Positions 28,919 through 37,938 of a stretch of DNA of 64,000 nt are shown in pieces (the first letter of the stretch is position 1; each line of letters begins with the position of its first letter). The translations under genes and the position numbers were made by a program. A model generated the notes under the pieces. The model was not told the origin of the DNA. It did not search any database and saw only the letters and a program-made list of their open reading frames with translations. This DNA comes from Pseudomonas viridiflava (GTDB taxonomy: Bacteria; Pseudomonadota; Gammaproteobacteria; Pseudomonadales; Pseudomonadaceae), in the NCBI RefSeq assembly GCF_900583165.1, contig NZ_UTKY01000024.1, positions 91,562 to 155,561 on the forward strand, given 5' to 3'.

Positions 28919-30172
28919 GTGTCACTATCTACGCTGAGGCTTCTGGTTCTTGAAGATCAACCCCTCCAACGCCACGCCTTCGTGCGCAGCCTGCGTGAAG
29001 TGGGTTGCCAGCAAATCGTTGAGGCGGCTGGCGGCAGTGAAGCACTGACGGCGCTGTCGCAGCAGGGCTCAGTGGATATCGTTTTGTGCGATATCAGCAT
29101 CGAAGGCATAGACGGCCTCTCTTTCCTGCGCCAAGCCGGTCAACAACAACTGGCCCATGCGGTGATCATCAGTAGCAACCTTGCGCCGGACCTCCTGCAA
29201 ACCATCGGTCAAATGGTCAAGTTGTTGGGCATGCAATTGCTCGGAGAGCTGGATAAGAGTGCGCACCCGCTCAATTTGAAAAAACTGATGGAAGCATACG
29301 TTGCACCGACGCTGTGCGGGGCGTATGCACCGGCGCCGGTGAGCGAGGCCGACGTGGTCGAAGCCTTGGAAACCGGCCAGTTTCAGGTGCACTACCAGCC
29401 CAAATTCACTTTACAGAATTTGCAGATCGACTCGCTGGAGGTGCTTGCCCGCTGGGATCATCCCTGCCTGGGCCCACTACCGCCCTCACAGTTTCTGCCT
29501 GCACTGGAAAGTTTGGGGCTGCTTGACCGCTTGCTGTATCAACAAATCGACCAATGCCTGCAATTTCGCCAAAAGGCGAAAAGCTACGGCTTCGACTTTA
29601 AGTTCTCGATCAATATCCAGACCTTTCAGCTGGCCAATGAGCAGTTATTCAGCGAAGTCAGCCAGCGCTTGAACCGGTTCGATGCGCCCGGTGCCTGCCT
29701 GTGTTTTGAAATGACCGAAACCGACGCCCAGGCACTGACGCCGATGAACCTGGAAAACCTGGTGCGGCTGCGCATGATCGGCTGCGGCTTGTCCATTGAT
29801 GACTTCGGTGCCGGGCACTCCTCCTTGCAACGCTTGTGCTCGTTGCCCTTCAACGAAATCAAGTTGGACGGCATGTTCGTCCACGAGCTGAACGCCACGC
29901 CCCGCTGTGCGGTAGCGATTACCAGCACCCTGCAACTGGCGGATGCGCTCGGCATCGACGTGGTGGTCGAAGGGATCGAGACGCTGGAGCAACGCAACCT
30001 GCTCCTCGAACTGGGTTGTAGGCTGGGCCAGGGTTACTTCTTTGCCAGGCCCATGCCCGGCGCCAAGTTGCTGATCTGGTTATTCAACAAAGTGATCCAG
30101 GACCATCTGGCGACGGTGCGCCAGCGCCTCCTGTGCGCCCAAGCCTGGATGCACATCTCGCCAAGCCTGTAA
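28919..30172 (+). CDS. rocR: RocR-like response regulator with EAL c-di-GMP phosphodiesterase domain
   Basis: A 417-residue REC-EAL protein. The receiver (about 1-125) has the phospho-acceptor Asp58 in IVLCDIS. The EAL domain (about 145-395) reads SLEVLARW, so the signature is EVL, but the metal-binding glutamate (E174) is kept. Asn232, Glu264, the DDFGAGHSS loop (D294-D295), Lys315 in EIKLDG, and Glu351 in VVVEGIET are also kept, so it is predicted to be an active phosphodiesterase. The start is GTG at 28919 with CGGAG upstream. It follows the kinase by 110 bases, and kinase, NarL regulator and REC-EAL are the three parts of the Roc/Sad system of P. aeruginosa. Confidence 0.85.
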   Translation: MSLSTLRLLVLEDQPLQRHAFVRSLREVGCQQIVEAAGGSEALTALSQQGSVDIVLCDISIEGIDGLSFLRQAGQQQLAHAVIISSNLAPDLLQTIGQMVKLLGMQLLGELDKSAHPLNLKKLMEAYVAPTLCGAYAPAPVSEADVVEALETGQFQVHYQPKFTLQNLQIDSLEVLARWDHPCLGPLPPSQFLPALESLGLLDRLLYQQIDQCLQFRQKAKSYGFDFKFSINIQTFQLANEQLFSEVSQRLNRFDAPGACLCFEMTETDAQALTPMNLENLVRLRMIGCGLSIDDFGAGHSSLQRLCSLPFNEIKLDGMFVHELNATPRCAVAITSTLQLADALGIDVVVEGIETLEQRNLLLELGCRLGQGYFFARPMPGAKLLIWLFNKVIQDHLATVRQRLLCAQAWMHISPSL

Positions 30173-30244
30173 CGCCATGCGCTTAACCCCACGCACACGA
30201 ATGGCAATTGCCATACATCACACCTTTATAGATCCGGTGAAAAC

Positions 30245-31870
30245 ATGCTTTTGAGAAACATGAAGATAGCCCTGCGCTCCGCCGCAGGTTTCAGTTTGAT
30301 GGGCCTTATTGTGATAGCCCTAGGCGTCCTCTCGCTGCATCAGATGAATGAAATGTCGAGCAAGTCCGACGAAGTCGACAAAAAGTGGCTGCCCAGCATT
30401 CTGGCCCTCGAAGACGTACAGCGCGCGGTCTCCGACCTCAGGTTAAACATGTTTCGTGCATTGCTGAACAAGGGTTCGAGCCAGGACGCCATAAATCAGT
30501 CGTTGATCTTCGAGAGCCGAGAGCGTATCCGCGCGGCCACCGAGTTGTACGCCAACAACTTGGCCACCGACGAGGAGCGTACAGGGTTCGACCGCTTGAA
30601 GGCCGTGCAGGGCAACTACACGCGCATTCAGGACCAGGTTCTTGCCTTGGCGAAACAAGGCGACACCCTCCCCGCCATTGCCATGATGAACAGTGAGCTC
30701 AACGGACAAGGCGATGCCCTGAATCGCGAGTTGGCCAATCTGCTGAGTATCAATATCAAAGAAGCCCAAGCCGCGGCGGATGAATCCGATGAAGCGTTTG
30801 CGGATTCCATCAAGTGGGTATTGGGTGCCATTGCACTGGCCATTATCCTGACCGCCGTCCTGGCCAGCGCGTTTACCCGCAGCATCGTGCAGCCACTGCG
30901 CCAGGCGGTCGGCATCGCCGAGCAAATTGCCAAAGGCGACCTGACTGTGCGCATCGATATTGACGGCCGTGATGAACCAGCTCAACTGCTGCAATCGATG
31001 AGTGTGATGCAAGCGGACTTGCGTGAAACCATTCACTTGATCACCGACTCATCAAACCAGCTGGCATCGGCGGCTGAAGAGTTGTCGGCGGTCACCGAAG
31101 AGTCCACCCGCGCCTTGCACGAGCAAAACAGCGAGATCGAGCAAGCCGCCACTGCCGTTAACCAAATGACGGCGGCCGTGGATGAAGTGGCACGCAATGC
31201 GGTGTCCACCGCTGATGCGTCGCGTGAAGGCGACCTTATGGCCACAGATGGCCGCACCCACGTGTTGCAAACCGTGGAGTCGATTTCGCTGCTGGCCGAA
31301 GAAGTGACCTCGGCCACTGCCGAAATTCAGACGTTGGCCAGCAGCGTGCAGGACATCAGCAAAGTGCTTGATGTGATTCGTGCCATAGCCGAGCAGACCA
31401 ATCTGCTGGCGCTCAACGCAGCGATTGAAGCCGCCCGGGCCGGTGAAGCCGGACGTGGTTTCGCCGTGGTGGCCGATGAGGTCCGCGCCCTGGCCCATCG
31501 CACTCAGCAATCGACCCAGGAAATCGAGCACATGGTCACGGGCGTGCAGCAAGGCTCGACGCAAGCAGTGTGCGCCATGCAAAGCAGCAACGAGCGTGCG
31601 GAGTCCACCCTCACCCTGGCCCACAATGCCGGCGAGTCGCTGAACCGCATCACTCAAGCCATTAACACCATCAACGAAGGCAACCTGATCATCGCCAGCG
31701 CGGCGGAAGAACAGGCGCAAGTTGCGCGTGAAGTCGATCGCAACCTGATGAACATCCGTGACCTTTCCACGCAAACCGCTGCCGGGGCCAACCAGACAAC
31801 CGCAGCCAGCCAGGAGTTATCCAGCCTGGCCGTTGACCTGAATACGATGATCTCTAAGTTTGTTATATAA
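30245..31870 (+). CDS. Methyl-accepting chemotaxis protein with four-helix-bundle sensor
   Basis: A 541-residue transmembrane chemoreceptor. The first membrane helix is about residues 12-32, followed by a periplasmic helical region of about 160 residues of the 4HB_MCP type, a second helix about 190-212, HAMP (about 213-265), and the signalling domain. The signalling domain has the conserved hairpin tip [35 protein letters not shown]. An adaptation-type [10 protein letters not shown] sequence is also present. It starts 72 bases after rocR in the same orientation, which may be coincidence or may tie chemotaxis to the c-di-GMP system. An internal ATG at 30260 is an alternative start. The ligand is unknown. 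Confidence 0.9.
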   Translation: MLLRNMKIALRSAAGFSLMGLIVIALGVLSLHQMNEMSSKSDEVDKKWLPSILALEDVQRAVSDLRLNMFRALLNKGSSQDAINQSLIFESRERIRAATELYANNLATDEERTGFDRLKAVQGNYTRIQDQVLALAKQGDTLPAIAMMNSELNGQGDALNRELANLLSINIKEAQAAADESDEAFADSIKWVLGAIALAIILTAVLASAFTRSIVQPLRQAVGIAEQIAKGDLTVRIDIDGRDEPAQLLQSMSVMQADLRETIHLITDSSNQLASAAEELSAVTEESTRALHEQNSEIEQAATAVNQMTAAVDEVARNAVSTADASREGDLMATDGRTHVLQTVESISLLAEEVTSATAEIQTLASSVQDISKVLDVIRAIAEQTNLLALNAAIEAARAGEAGRGFAVVADEVRALAHRTQQSTQEIEHMVTGVQQGSTQAVCAMQSSNERAESTLTLAHNAGESLNRITQAINTINEGNLIIASAAEEQAQVAREVDRNLMNIRDLSTQTAAGANQTTAASQELSSLAVDLNTMISKFVI

Positions 31871-31906
31871 GCCCTACTCGACGCCGAATGTAAGTTGGCG
31901 ACGGTG

Positions 31907-31929
31907 AGCCACTCCCGCAGGGAGTGGCT
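31907..31929. terminator. Hairpin after the chemoreceptor gene
   Basis: AGCCACTCCC and GGGAGTGGCT form a perfect 10-bp stem with a 3-base loop (GCA), 36 bases after the chemoreceptor stop and between convergent genes. There is no T-run on either side, so it is a terminator-like hairpin and not a clear intrinsic terminator. Confidence 0.5.
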
Positions 31930-31977
31930 GTGAGGGCTACGGGTGCTGACGGCCACCTATGACTCCCCCTTTGGCAA

Positions 31978-32589
31978 TCACCGCAAGACTTTACCGATCT
32001 GAGCAACCACCCGCCTCGTTGCTTCCTCGACCGTGCCCTCGTTACGGCACAAAACCCAGCCCTGATCTGCTACCGCTTGTTCGAACATCTCGGTACACGC
32101 GACATGTTCTGCATACCTCTGGATCACCGTCCCCCCCAGCCCCCGTGAACGTGTCGCTGCCCGTGTCCACGAAATATCAGGGTCGGTAATGACGGCCACG
32201 TGCAGGTCTGGTACTTGCACGCCGCGATCCATGTTCAACTGCAGCACCTGCGCAAACGGGACCGCGTGACGAAACGCGGCATCGGACGGATACCAGCGAT
32301 CAATCAAGATGATGCTGTCTTGCGGCTGCTTGGTCAGCACATGCTGGGAAATCCAGCGCCTGCTTTCAGCAAAGCGCTGGCACACAACCCATTCCAGATC
32401 TCGGGAAGGATTCCTGACGAGTTGATTAACCAGGGCCATGGTTTCACCCCGGTCAGGGTCGCTTTTTCTCTCACACAGTCGGATAACTTTCAGGTTGCCT
32501 GCCCTTAGTGCGGCGGTAACCGCTTCTAATAGCGTGGTCTTGCCGGTTCCCTTGGGCCCATCGAAAGAGATAAACAACGGACGATTCAT
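31978..32589 (-). CDS. Thymidylate kinase-like P-loop protein
   Basis: A 203-residue P-loop kinase starting FISFDGPKGTGKTTLLEAV (Walker A). It has an IILIDRWYPSDAAFRHAVPF segment like the DRY/DR motif of thymidylate kinases. The housekeeping dTMP kinase (tmk) of pseudomonads normally sits in the fabF-pabC-holB region, so this is probably a paralogue, possibly acting on another nucleotide or small molecule. It starts 15 bases after the flavin monooxygenase gene, suggesting cotranscription with a sulfur-related operon. The substrate is not predictable from what is visible. Confidence 0.7.
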   Translation of the reverse strand: MNRPLFISFDGPKGTGKTTLLEAVTAALRAGNLKVIRLCERKSDPDRGETMALVNQLVRNPSRDLEWVVCQRFAESRRWISQHVLTKQPQDSIILIDRWYPSDAAFRHAVPFAQVLQLNMDRGVQVPDLHVAVITDPDISWTRAATRSRGLGGTVIQRYAEHVACTEMFEQAVADQGWVLCRNEGTVEEATRRVVAQIGKVLR

Positions 32590-32604
32590 GATTCACATAG
32601 CGAT

Positions 32605-33960
32605 TTAGACGTGGGTGGGCACTCTAACCGCATTTCTGCCCTTGCGCCCAAACCTGGGAATCTCTAACCCCAAGCTCTCCCGCAGCGTCGTCCCTTCATA
32701 CGCGCTGCGAAACACCCCCCGCGCCTGCAACAACGGTATGACTTCCTGAGTAAACCGCGTGAACTGCTCCGGGTGCCCGATGTAGATGTTGAAACCATCC
32801 ACGGCCCGCGCCTCAAACCAATCAGCCATTTTCTGCGCCACCGTATCGGCGGTGCCGACGAACGCGCCAGGTCGCAGCTGCCGACCGAACTCAACCGCCT
32901 GGCGCAAGGTAAAGCCTTTCTCCCGCGCCTGATCGGCGATGCGTTTGGCGGCGGTGAAAAAGCTGCTGCGTGCTGCTTCCAGGCTTTGCTGGGGGAACGG
33001 CGCATCGAGGTCGTATTGGCTGAAATCATGCCAACCGAAATTACGCCCGAATTCCTTCAGGGCAAGCTCAAAGCTATGGTCGGCCTGATGATAGTGCTGC
33101 TCGATTTCACGGGCGTGGGCGTCGGTGTCGCCTACGTAGATTTCTGCGCCGGGCATGACCAGTATTTGCTCGGGGTCGCGACCGTGCTGCACTGCCCTGC
33201 CCTTTATATCCCGGTAAAACGCCTGGCCCTGTTCGATGCTGGCCGCGTGGGTGAAGATCACATCCGCCGTGGCGGCACCGAGGTCGCGGCCTTGCTCTGA
33301 ATCGCCAGCCTGGAATATCACCGGCTGGCCTTGAGGGGAGCGTTGTATGTTCAGCGGGCCAACCACCGAGAAATGCTCGCCGCTGTGATTCAGGTTGTGC
33401 AGCTTGCTGGCGTCGAGAAACTGCGCCGTGGCTCTGTCTCGAACGAAGGCATCGTCTTCGTAGGAATTCCACAGCCCCTGTACCACCTGTACGTGTTCCG
33501 CCGCGCGGCCATAACGGGTGTCGTAATCATAATGTTCATCGCGACTGTAATTGCCGGCTGTACCCGCATCGCCGCTGGTGACGACGTTCCAGCCGGCGCG
33601 GCCTTTGCTGATCAGGTCCAGGGACGCCAGTCGCCGTGCGACGTTATACGGCGAGTTGTAGGACGTGGTCAGCGTGCCCACCAGGCCCAAATGCCGAGTG
33701 CTCACCGCCAGTGCCGATAACAGCGTCAGCGGTTCCAGGCGATTGAGGTAGTGGGAGGGCGAACCCGGTGTGATGAACTGGCTGTCGACGATAAACATCA
33801 GGTCAAACAGCGCCGCCTCGGCCTGGCGTGCAATGTCGATGTACCAATCGATATTCACGCTGGCATCGGCCGGTAATTGCGGGTCAAGCCACAGGTTATG
33901 GCGACCTGGCCCGCCGCAGCCCATGGTCAATGCGCCGAGTTTCAGCTGTCTTTTACTCAT
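32605..33960 (-). CDS. NtaA/SnaA/DszA-type FMN-dependent monooxygenase (LLM class)
   Basis: A 451-residue luciferase-like flavin monooxygenase with the family start KLGALTMGCGGPGRHNLWLD. Other marks are ISKGRAGWNVVTSGDAGTAGNYSRDEHYDYDTRY and IFQAGDSEQGRDLGA, which are diagnostic of the NtaA/SnaA/DszA branch acting on aminopolycarboxylates, sulfones and other xenobiotics with reduced FMN. It needs a separate flavin reductase, which is not adjacent. It lies 23 bases after a sulfonate-type binding protein gene, which favours a role in using organosulfur compounds. The exact substrate is not known. Confidence 0.85.
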   Translation of the reverse strand: MSKRQLKLGALTMGCGGPGRHNLWLDPQLPADASVNIDWYIDIARQAEAALFDLMFIVDSQFITPGSPSHYLNRLEPLTLLSALAVSTRHLGLVGTLTTSYNSPYNVARRLASLDLISKGRAGWNVVTSGDAGTAGNYSRDEHYDYDTRYGRAAEHVQVVQGLWNSYEDDAFVRDRATAQFLDASKLHNLNHSGEHFSVVGPLNIQRSPQGQPVIFQAGDSEQGRDLGAATADVIFTHAASIEQGQAFYRDIKGRAVQHGRDPEQILVMPGAEIYVGDTDAHAREIEQHYHQADHSFELALKEFGRNFGWHDFSQYDLDAPFPQQSLEAARSSFFTAAKRIADQAREKGFTLRQAVEFGRQLRPGAFVGTADTVAQKMADWFEARAVDGFNIYIGHPEQFTRFTQEVIPLLQARGVFRSAYEGTTLRESLGLEIPRFGRKGRNAVRVPTHV

Positions 33961-33983
33961 CTCGAATGTATTCCTTGCAGCGA

Positions 33984-34940
33984 TCAGGGCTGTTGTTTGG
34001 CGACGGCGGGTTGCAGTGCGGACGAGAATGAGGCGTCGAACAGATTGGCGGCCGGGTACGACTTGACCAGGCCTTGGCCTGCAAAAAAGTCCACGGTCTT
34101 TTGTGCCTCCACCGGCGACTGGGCGCTCAGCGGCTCAACCGTTGTGCGCGCCCTGGCAAACCAGGCACGGGCAATGTTGGCATCGGCCCGGGTGCGCTTT
34201 GCCCACGCATCCGCGTAGGCGTCGGTGTTGCTCGGGCTTTGGGCAGTCCACTCGCGGGCTTTCTTCAAGCGTTGGAGAAAGTCGCTGATCTGTGCGCGCT
34301 TGGCGTCCACGGCCTTCTCGTTGGCGGCGATGTAACTCTGGGCCGGAATCAAACCCTCGGCGGTTGCCAACACCCTGGCGCCTTGGCGTTCCTGCTGCGT
34401 GACATAGGGTTCCCAAGTGGCGATGACGTCAACCGAACCGCCCTCCAGCGCGTGGGATGCGTCCAGTGCGCTGAGGTAGCGCAACGCCAATGAATCCCGA
34501 GGTACGCCGGCTTTGTCGAGGGCGGTGAACAGCAGTTGTTGGCTCCAGGAGCCCTTCCAAACGGCGGCCCGCTTGCCCTTGAGGTCGGCAAGGCTGTGGA
34601 TCGATGAGTCTTTTTTCACCAGGATGGCCACGCCCTCGAGGTTTTGCCGTGTTACGGCAATCACTTTGATCGGTGCACCCAACGCACCCAGGAACAATAC
34701 CGGCGCATCCCCCAATAAACCGATATCCAGGCTATTGGCGTTCAAGGCTTCAGCGACAGGCGAGCCGGCGGTGAACTGCTTCCATTCCAGGGTGTAGGGA
34801 AGATCGTTCAATACCCCCGCCGCCTCCATTACCGCCTGGGCGTTGTAGCTTTGGTCGCCCACCACCAGGGTTTGCGCCTGCGCCGTCAGGCACAATAAGG
34901 TGGCGGCTATGCCGGTGGCCAGTTTGGTCAGGTAACGCAC
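33984..34940 (-). CDS. Sulfonate/taurine-type ABC transporter substrate-binding protein
   Basis: A 318-residue periplasmic binding protein with a signal peptide (about 1-22, ending TAQAQ). The SsuA/TauA-like fold is shown by LDIGLLGDAPVLFLGALGAPIKVIAV, DLKGKRAAVWKGS and GSVDVIATWEPYV. The start is GTG at 34940 with GGAG 8 bases upstream. No permease or ATPase gene is nearby, so it must use components from elsewhere or act as an orphan receptor. It heads an apparent three-gene unit with the flavin monooxygenase and the thymidylate-kinase-like protein. Ligand class inferred from family only. Confidence 0.82.
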   Translation of the reverse strand: MRYLTKLATGIAATLLCLTAQAQTLVVGDQSYNAQAVMEAAGVLNDLPYTLEWKQFTAGSPVAEALNANSLDIGLLGDAPVLFLGALGAPIKVIAVTRQNLEGVAILVKKDSSIHSLADLKGKRAAVWKGSWSQQLLFTALDKAGVPRDSLALRYLSALDASHALEGGSVDVIATWEPYVTQQERQGARVLATAEGLIPAQSYIAANEKAVDAKRAQISDFLQRLKKAREWTAQSPSNTDAYADAWAKRTRADANIARAWFARARTTVEPLSAQSPVEAQKTVDFFAGQGLVKSYPAANLFDASFSSALQPAVAKQQP

Positions 34941-35189
34941 GCTCGTCTCCAGATGTCTTGATAGACAGTTCAGGTCGATCCGCGCACGCGGTCTCGGCAG
35001 TATTCATGAGGGGCCACCATGAAGGTCTGAGCACCGCATGTAAAATACCGATAATGCATAACCTAATTCTTCAATGATGCGTCTAGCGCATTTAATACAG
35101 GCGTAATTCCCTATCGCCCGTACCAATGCTGGCGTGCCAGCGACTGAAGCGTGCCTTAACGCCTGGAGGGGAGTTGCGAATAGGACTAA

Positions 35190-36545
35190 TCACCCCATCC
35201 AGCCAACCGCCGTCTTGGGAATGACCTCCGACTCATCCAACTTCGACGCAAACATACTGACCGCCTCCACCGCATCACTGGTACTGGTGCGAATTTGCAG
35301 GATCACCGAGCCCGCCTGATCCGCCAGGCTTACGCCCCGTTGCGCGCCTTCCTGGGTCGACTGCATGCTGCTCACCGCCTCGCGGGTTTCGGAGAGGATC
35401 ATGCCGATCATCTCGGCAATCTCCGCTGTTGAACGACTGGTACGCCCGGCCAATTGCCGCACTTCATCGGCCACCACCGCAAACCCGCGACCTTGATCCC
35501 CTGCCCTGGCCGCTTCGATGGCCGCATTGAGCGCCAGCAGGTTGGTCTGGTCGGCGATGCCGCGAATGGTATTGACGATGGCGGTGATCTGTTCGGAACG
35601 ATCGCCCAACTGCCCCACTAGCCTTGCAGATTCGCCGATGCTGTCGGCAATGCGGCGCATCTCAGTGGCGGTCTCCTGGATCACTTGGGTGCCATGTTCG
35701 GCGAAGCGCTCAGTCTCTGAAGATATATGGTAGGCCCGGGATGCGCTGCGGGAGTCTTCCTCGAATTTTTCGACGCGCTCAGTGATGTCGCTGGCGAACT
35801 TGACGATCTTGATCAGCTTGCCGTCGCCGTCATACACAGGGTTGTAACTGGCCTCCAGCCACACCACCCGGCCATGCTTACCCAGGCGCTTGAATTGCCC
35901 GGTGAAGAATTCGCCGTTGTTCAGGCGGCGCCAGAAGTCAGCGTATTCGTGGCTGTTGATCAACTCGTTTTCACAAAACAAACGGTGCTGTTTGCCTTTG
36001 ATTTCCGCCAGGGCGTATCCCATTACGTTCAAGAAGTTTGCATTGGCGTCCAGCACCACGCCGCTCAGGTCGAACTCGATGACAGCCATGGCGCGATCCA
36101 ATGCGGTCAACTTGCTGTGGGTGGCGGCCTCTTGCTCGACCTTGTGGGTAACGTCGAGGGCGTACTTGACCACTTTCAGCACCTGGCCTCGATCATCCAG
36201 CACCGGGTTGTAACTGGCTTCCAACCAGAGGGTGCGGCCTTTGGCATCCACACGCTTGAACGTGCCGGAGACAAACTTGCCAACCTTGAGATCCACCCAG
36301 AATTGGCTATAGGAGGGGCTGCTCGTCAGTGCCGGCAAGCAGAAGTCACGATGAGACTTACCGGCCAACTGATCGGCCGTATAGCCCAAGGTTGTCTGGA
36401 AGTTGTCATTGGCCCGCAGCACCTTGCCGTTCAGGTCAAATTCGACCACGGCCATGGAGCGCTCCAGTGCGCTGATCAGTCCTTTGAATTCAGTGGTTTC
36501 GGCCGTCCTGGCAGCGAGTTGTGTTTTGAGTGCTTGATTGAACAT
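35190..36545 (-). CDS. Cytoplasmic chemoreceptor with two PAS domains (BdlA-like)
   Basis: A 451-residue protein with no membrane helix. Two tandem PAS domains (about 25-130 and 145-250) share repeated phrases such as [17 protein letters not shown] and [17 protein letters not shown], and LEASYNPV occurs in both. A methyl-accepting signalling domain follows (about 275-430) with the tip [35 protein letters not shown]. The layout and length match BdlA of P. aeruginosa and related soluble receptors, which sense redox or intracellular cues and affect biofilm dispersal. Paralogues are common in pseudomonads, so direct orthology to BdlA is not claimed. Confidence 0.87.
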   Translation of the reverse strand: MFNQALKTQLAARTAETTEFKGLISALERSMAVVEFDLNGKVLRANDNFQTTLGYTADQLAGKSHRDFCLPALTSSPSYSQFWVDLKVGKFVSGTFKRVDAKGRTLWLEASYNPVLDDRGQVLKVVKYALDVTHKVEQEAATHSKLTALDRAMAVIEFDLSGVVLDANANFLNVMGYALAEIKGKQHRLFCENELINSHEYADFWRRLNNGEFFTGQFKRLGKHGRVVWLEASYNPVYDGDGKLIKIVKFASDITERVEKFEEDSRSASRAYHISSETERFAEHGTQVIQETATEMRRIADSIGESARLVGQLGDRSEQITAIVNTIRGIADQTNLLALNAAIEAARAGDQGRGFAVVADEVRQLAGRTSRSTAEIAEMIGMILSETREAVSSMQSTQEGAQRGVSLADQAGSVILQIRTSTSDAVEAVSMFASKLDESEVIPKTAVGWMG

Positions 36546-36690
36546 GCCGTACCCTCAGCCGCGCGAAAAACCGTGTGTATTGATTCGCTATCGGCTGAGG
36601 AATACCTGACTTTACGCGGCACAAGAGGATTATTTTCTGGCGTCAATTTACCGGTTAATCAGGGCTTTACGCCCAAGGGCGCAAGCCGTT

Positions 36691-36714
36691 GAGGAACTCC
36701 CTACGGGAGTCCTC
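36691..36714. terminator. Hairpin downstream of the csbD-like gene
   Basis: GAGGAACTCCC (36691-36701) pairs with GGGAGTCCTC (36705-36714) around the loop TAC, with one bulged base. It begins 11 bases after the stop of the leftward CsbD gene. No strong T-run follows on either strand, so efficiency is unclear. Confidence 0.5.
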
Positions 36715-36724
36715 TCAGCTCGGC

Positions 36725-36973
36725 TCAGCGGCGAAAGAGACGGTCCATCACCAACAGGGCCACCGCACCAATTGCAATCGCGGCGACGGGTTTCTCTTTG
36801 ACGAACGTAGATACGCTGTCCAGTGCATCGCCATAGGTTTGAGTCAACTGGCCAGCCGCTTGGCGTCCAGCCCCTTCCGCTTCCAGCTTCGAGTCCCCAA
36901 AAAGCTTCCCGACGACGCTCTGTGCCTTCCCTGCAACCTTTTCTGCTACACCTTCGACTTGTTCACTTTTCAT
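36725..36973 (-). CDS. CsbD-like stress protein with C-terminal membrane helix
   Basis: An 82-residue protein. The first 60 residues have the CsbD look: EQVEGVAEKVAGKAQSVVGK, then a helix rich in Ala, Gly and Glu. It ends in one hydrophobic helix (VAAIAIGAVALLVMDRLF) and a basic tail, so it is probably anchored in the inner membrane. CsbD/YjbJ proteins are abundant general-stress proteins of unknown mechanism. It stands alone, with a hairpin directly downstream and DUF2256 and other small genes in front of it. The membrane anchor makes it a variant of the simple soluble CsbD. Confidence 0.78.
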   Translation of the reverse strand: MKSEQVEGVAEKVAGKAQSVVGKLFGDSKLEAEGAGRQAAGQLTQTYGDALDSVSTFVKEKPVAAIAIGAVALLVMDRLFRR

Positions 36974-37117
36974 AAATCACCTTACTTTCGCGTGTAATGG
37001 GACAATCCAGGGTCAGCTTGAGCCAGTGGCTAGCTGCACAACATTAGGGGGATGACCGCTAGGATAGGTTCAAAATTTATGCTGAGAATGCTGACCAACA
37101 TCAACAGGGGTTTGACT

Positions 37118-37249
37118 GTGAAAAAAAGCGAGCTTGCGCAAAAAACCTGCGTGACATGCGGCCTTCCTTTCACATGGAGAAAAAAATGGGCGCGCTGTTG
37201 GGATGAGGTTCGTTATTGTTCGGAGCGCTGCCGGCGCACCAAAAGATGA
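37118..37249 (+). CDS. DUF2256 domain-containing small zinc-ribbon-like protein
   Basis: A 43-residue basic protein with the family cysteines in [17 protein letters not shown] and EVRYCSERC, which look like a small zinc-binding knuckle. DUF2256 proteins are often encoded next to cryptochrome/photolyase or deoxyribodipyrimidine-related genes, but none is here. The GTG at 37118 was chosen because CAGGGG lies 7 bases upstream and the homologous part starts there; upstream ATG codons at 37079 and 37088 would add 10-13 residues. Function unknown. Confidence 0.75.
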   Translation: MKKSELAQKTCVTCGLPFTWRKKWARCWDEVRYCSERCRRTKR

Positions 37250-37318
37250 GCCCCAAAAAAGGGCCATCGAAGGCAACGTGTGCCACGCTTTCTCAATGAA
37301 AACCTTGGAATCCCTTCG

Positions 37319-37636
37319 ATGTATCCAATGACACTTGATGGCCGCTACTTCGTAGTCAACGGCAAGCTCTGGCGCTGCAGTAACCCTTCACTTTCCGCTG
37401 ACGTTCGACAGCACTGGGTCAACGCGCTTATGGCCGCACGTCGTGAAGTGAAGGCTGCTAAAGCATCAGGTGACGAGGAACGTTTGAAGCGCGCAAGGGC
37501 GAAGGTCCAAAAGGCCAAAGTTGAGCTGGGTGAACGTGGACCGGTTTGGTGGGATGACGGTGCGCCCGATTTCAATAAACGGCACGTCAAGAACACGCCT
37601 TATTGCGAATGGCACCAATCCCTGGATTGCTCCTGA
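37319..37636 (+). CDS. Conserved hypothetical protein
   Basis: About 105 residues from the ATG at 37319 (MYPMTLDGRYFVVNGKLWRC); a GTG at 37280 would add 13 residues. The middle is a charged coiled-coil-like helix (ARREVKAAKASGDEERLKRA), followed by a conserved-looking end: LGERGPVWWDDGAPDFNK and VKNTPYCEW. I recall similar short proteins in pseudomonads and rhizobia, without known function. It lies 70 bases after the DUF2256 gene in the same direction and ends just before a strong hairpin shared with the converging lysine-rich gene. No function is assigned. Confidence 0.6.
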   Translation: MYPMTLDGRYFVVNGKLWRCSNPSLSADVRQHWVNALMAARREVKAAKASGDEERLKRARAKVQKAKVELGERGPVWWDDGAPDFNKRHVKNTPYCEWHQSLDCS

Positions 37637-37672
37637 ACGACGACACCCTCATCGTCCTGACGGAGGATGAAA

Positions 37673-37693
37673 GCCAGGGCTCAACGCCCTGGC
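37673..37693. terminator. Bidirectional terminator between converging small genes
   Basis: GCCAGGGC and GCCCTGGC form a perfect 8-bp GC-rich stem around the loop TCAAC. On the plus strand it is followed by CACTCTCACTTTTTCTTTTT. On the minus strand it is followed by TTTCATCC and lies 5 bases after the stop of the lysine-rich gene. It is well placed to end transcription from both sides. Confidence 0.65.
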
Positions 37694-37698
37694 CACTC

Positions 37699-37938
37699 TC
37701 ACTTTTTCTTTTTCGCCGGTTTCTCAGACTTCTCTGATTTCTTCGGCTTGTCTGCCTTGCTATCGGGTTTTTTTGCAGACTTTTTCGGCTCGGCATCTTT
37801 CTTCTTGTCTTTCTTCTCAGAAGACTTTGACAGTTTCGAGGCTGCTGCGGATTTCTTGGCCGGTGAAGACTTCTTGTCTTTCAAGTCTTTACTGGCTTTC
37901 GAAGCTTCGTCTTTGCTTTTTTTATCGTCTTTAGCCAC
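37699..37938 (-). CDS. Small lysine-rich low-complexity protein
   Basis: A 79-residue protein made almost wholly of Lys, Ser, Ala, Asp, Glu and Pro, with repeated KKS, SKA and KKDK units and an end of four lysines (EKPAKKKK). It has no hydrophobic core and is predicted to be disordered, with a strong net positive charge. Composition recalls the lysine-rich tails of histone-H1-like and AlgP-type proteins, but it lacks their regular KPAA repeats. The GTG at 37938 has AGG about 8 bases upstream; the GTG at 37947 has its putative site too close. A DNA- or RNA-binding role is only a guess. The opposite strand also has an open frame, which is a result of codon bias. Confidence 0.6.
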   Translation of the reverse strand: MAKDDKKSKDEASKASKDLKDKKSSPAKKSAAASKLSKSSEKKDKKKDAEPKKSAKKPDSKADKPKKSEKSEKPAKKKK

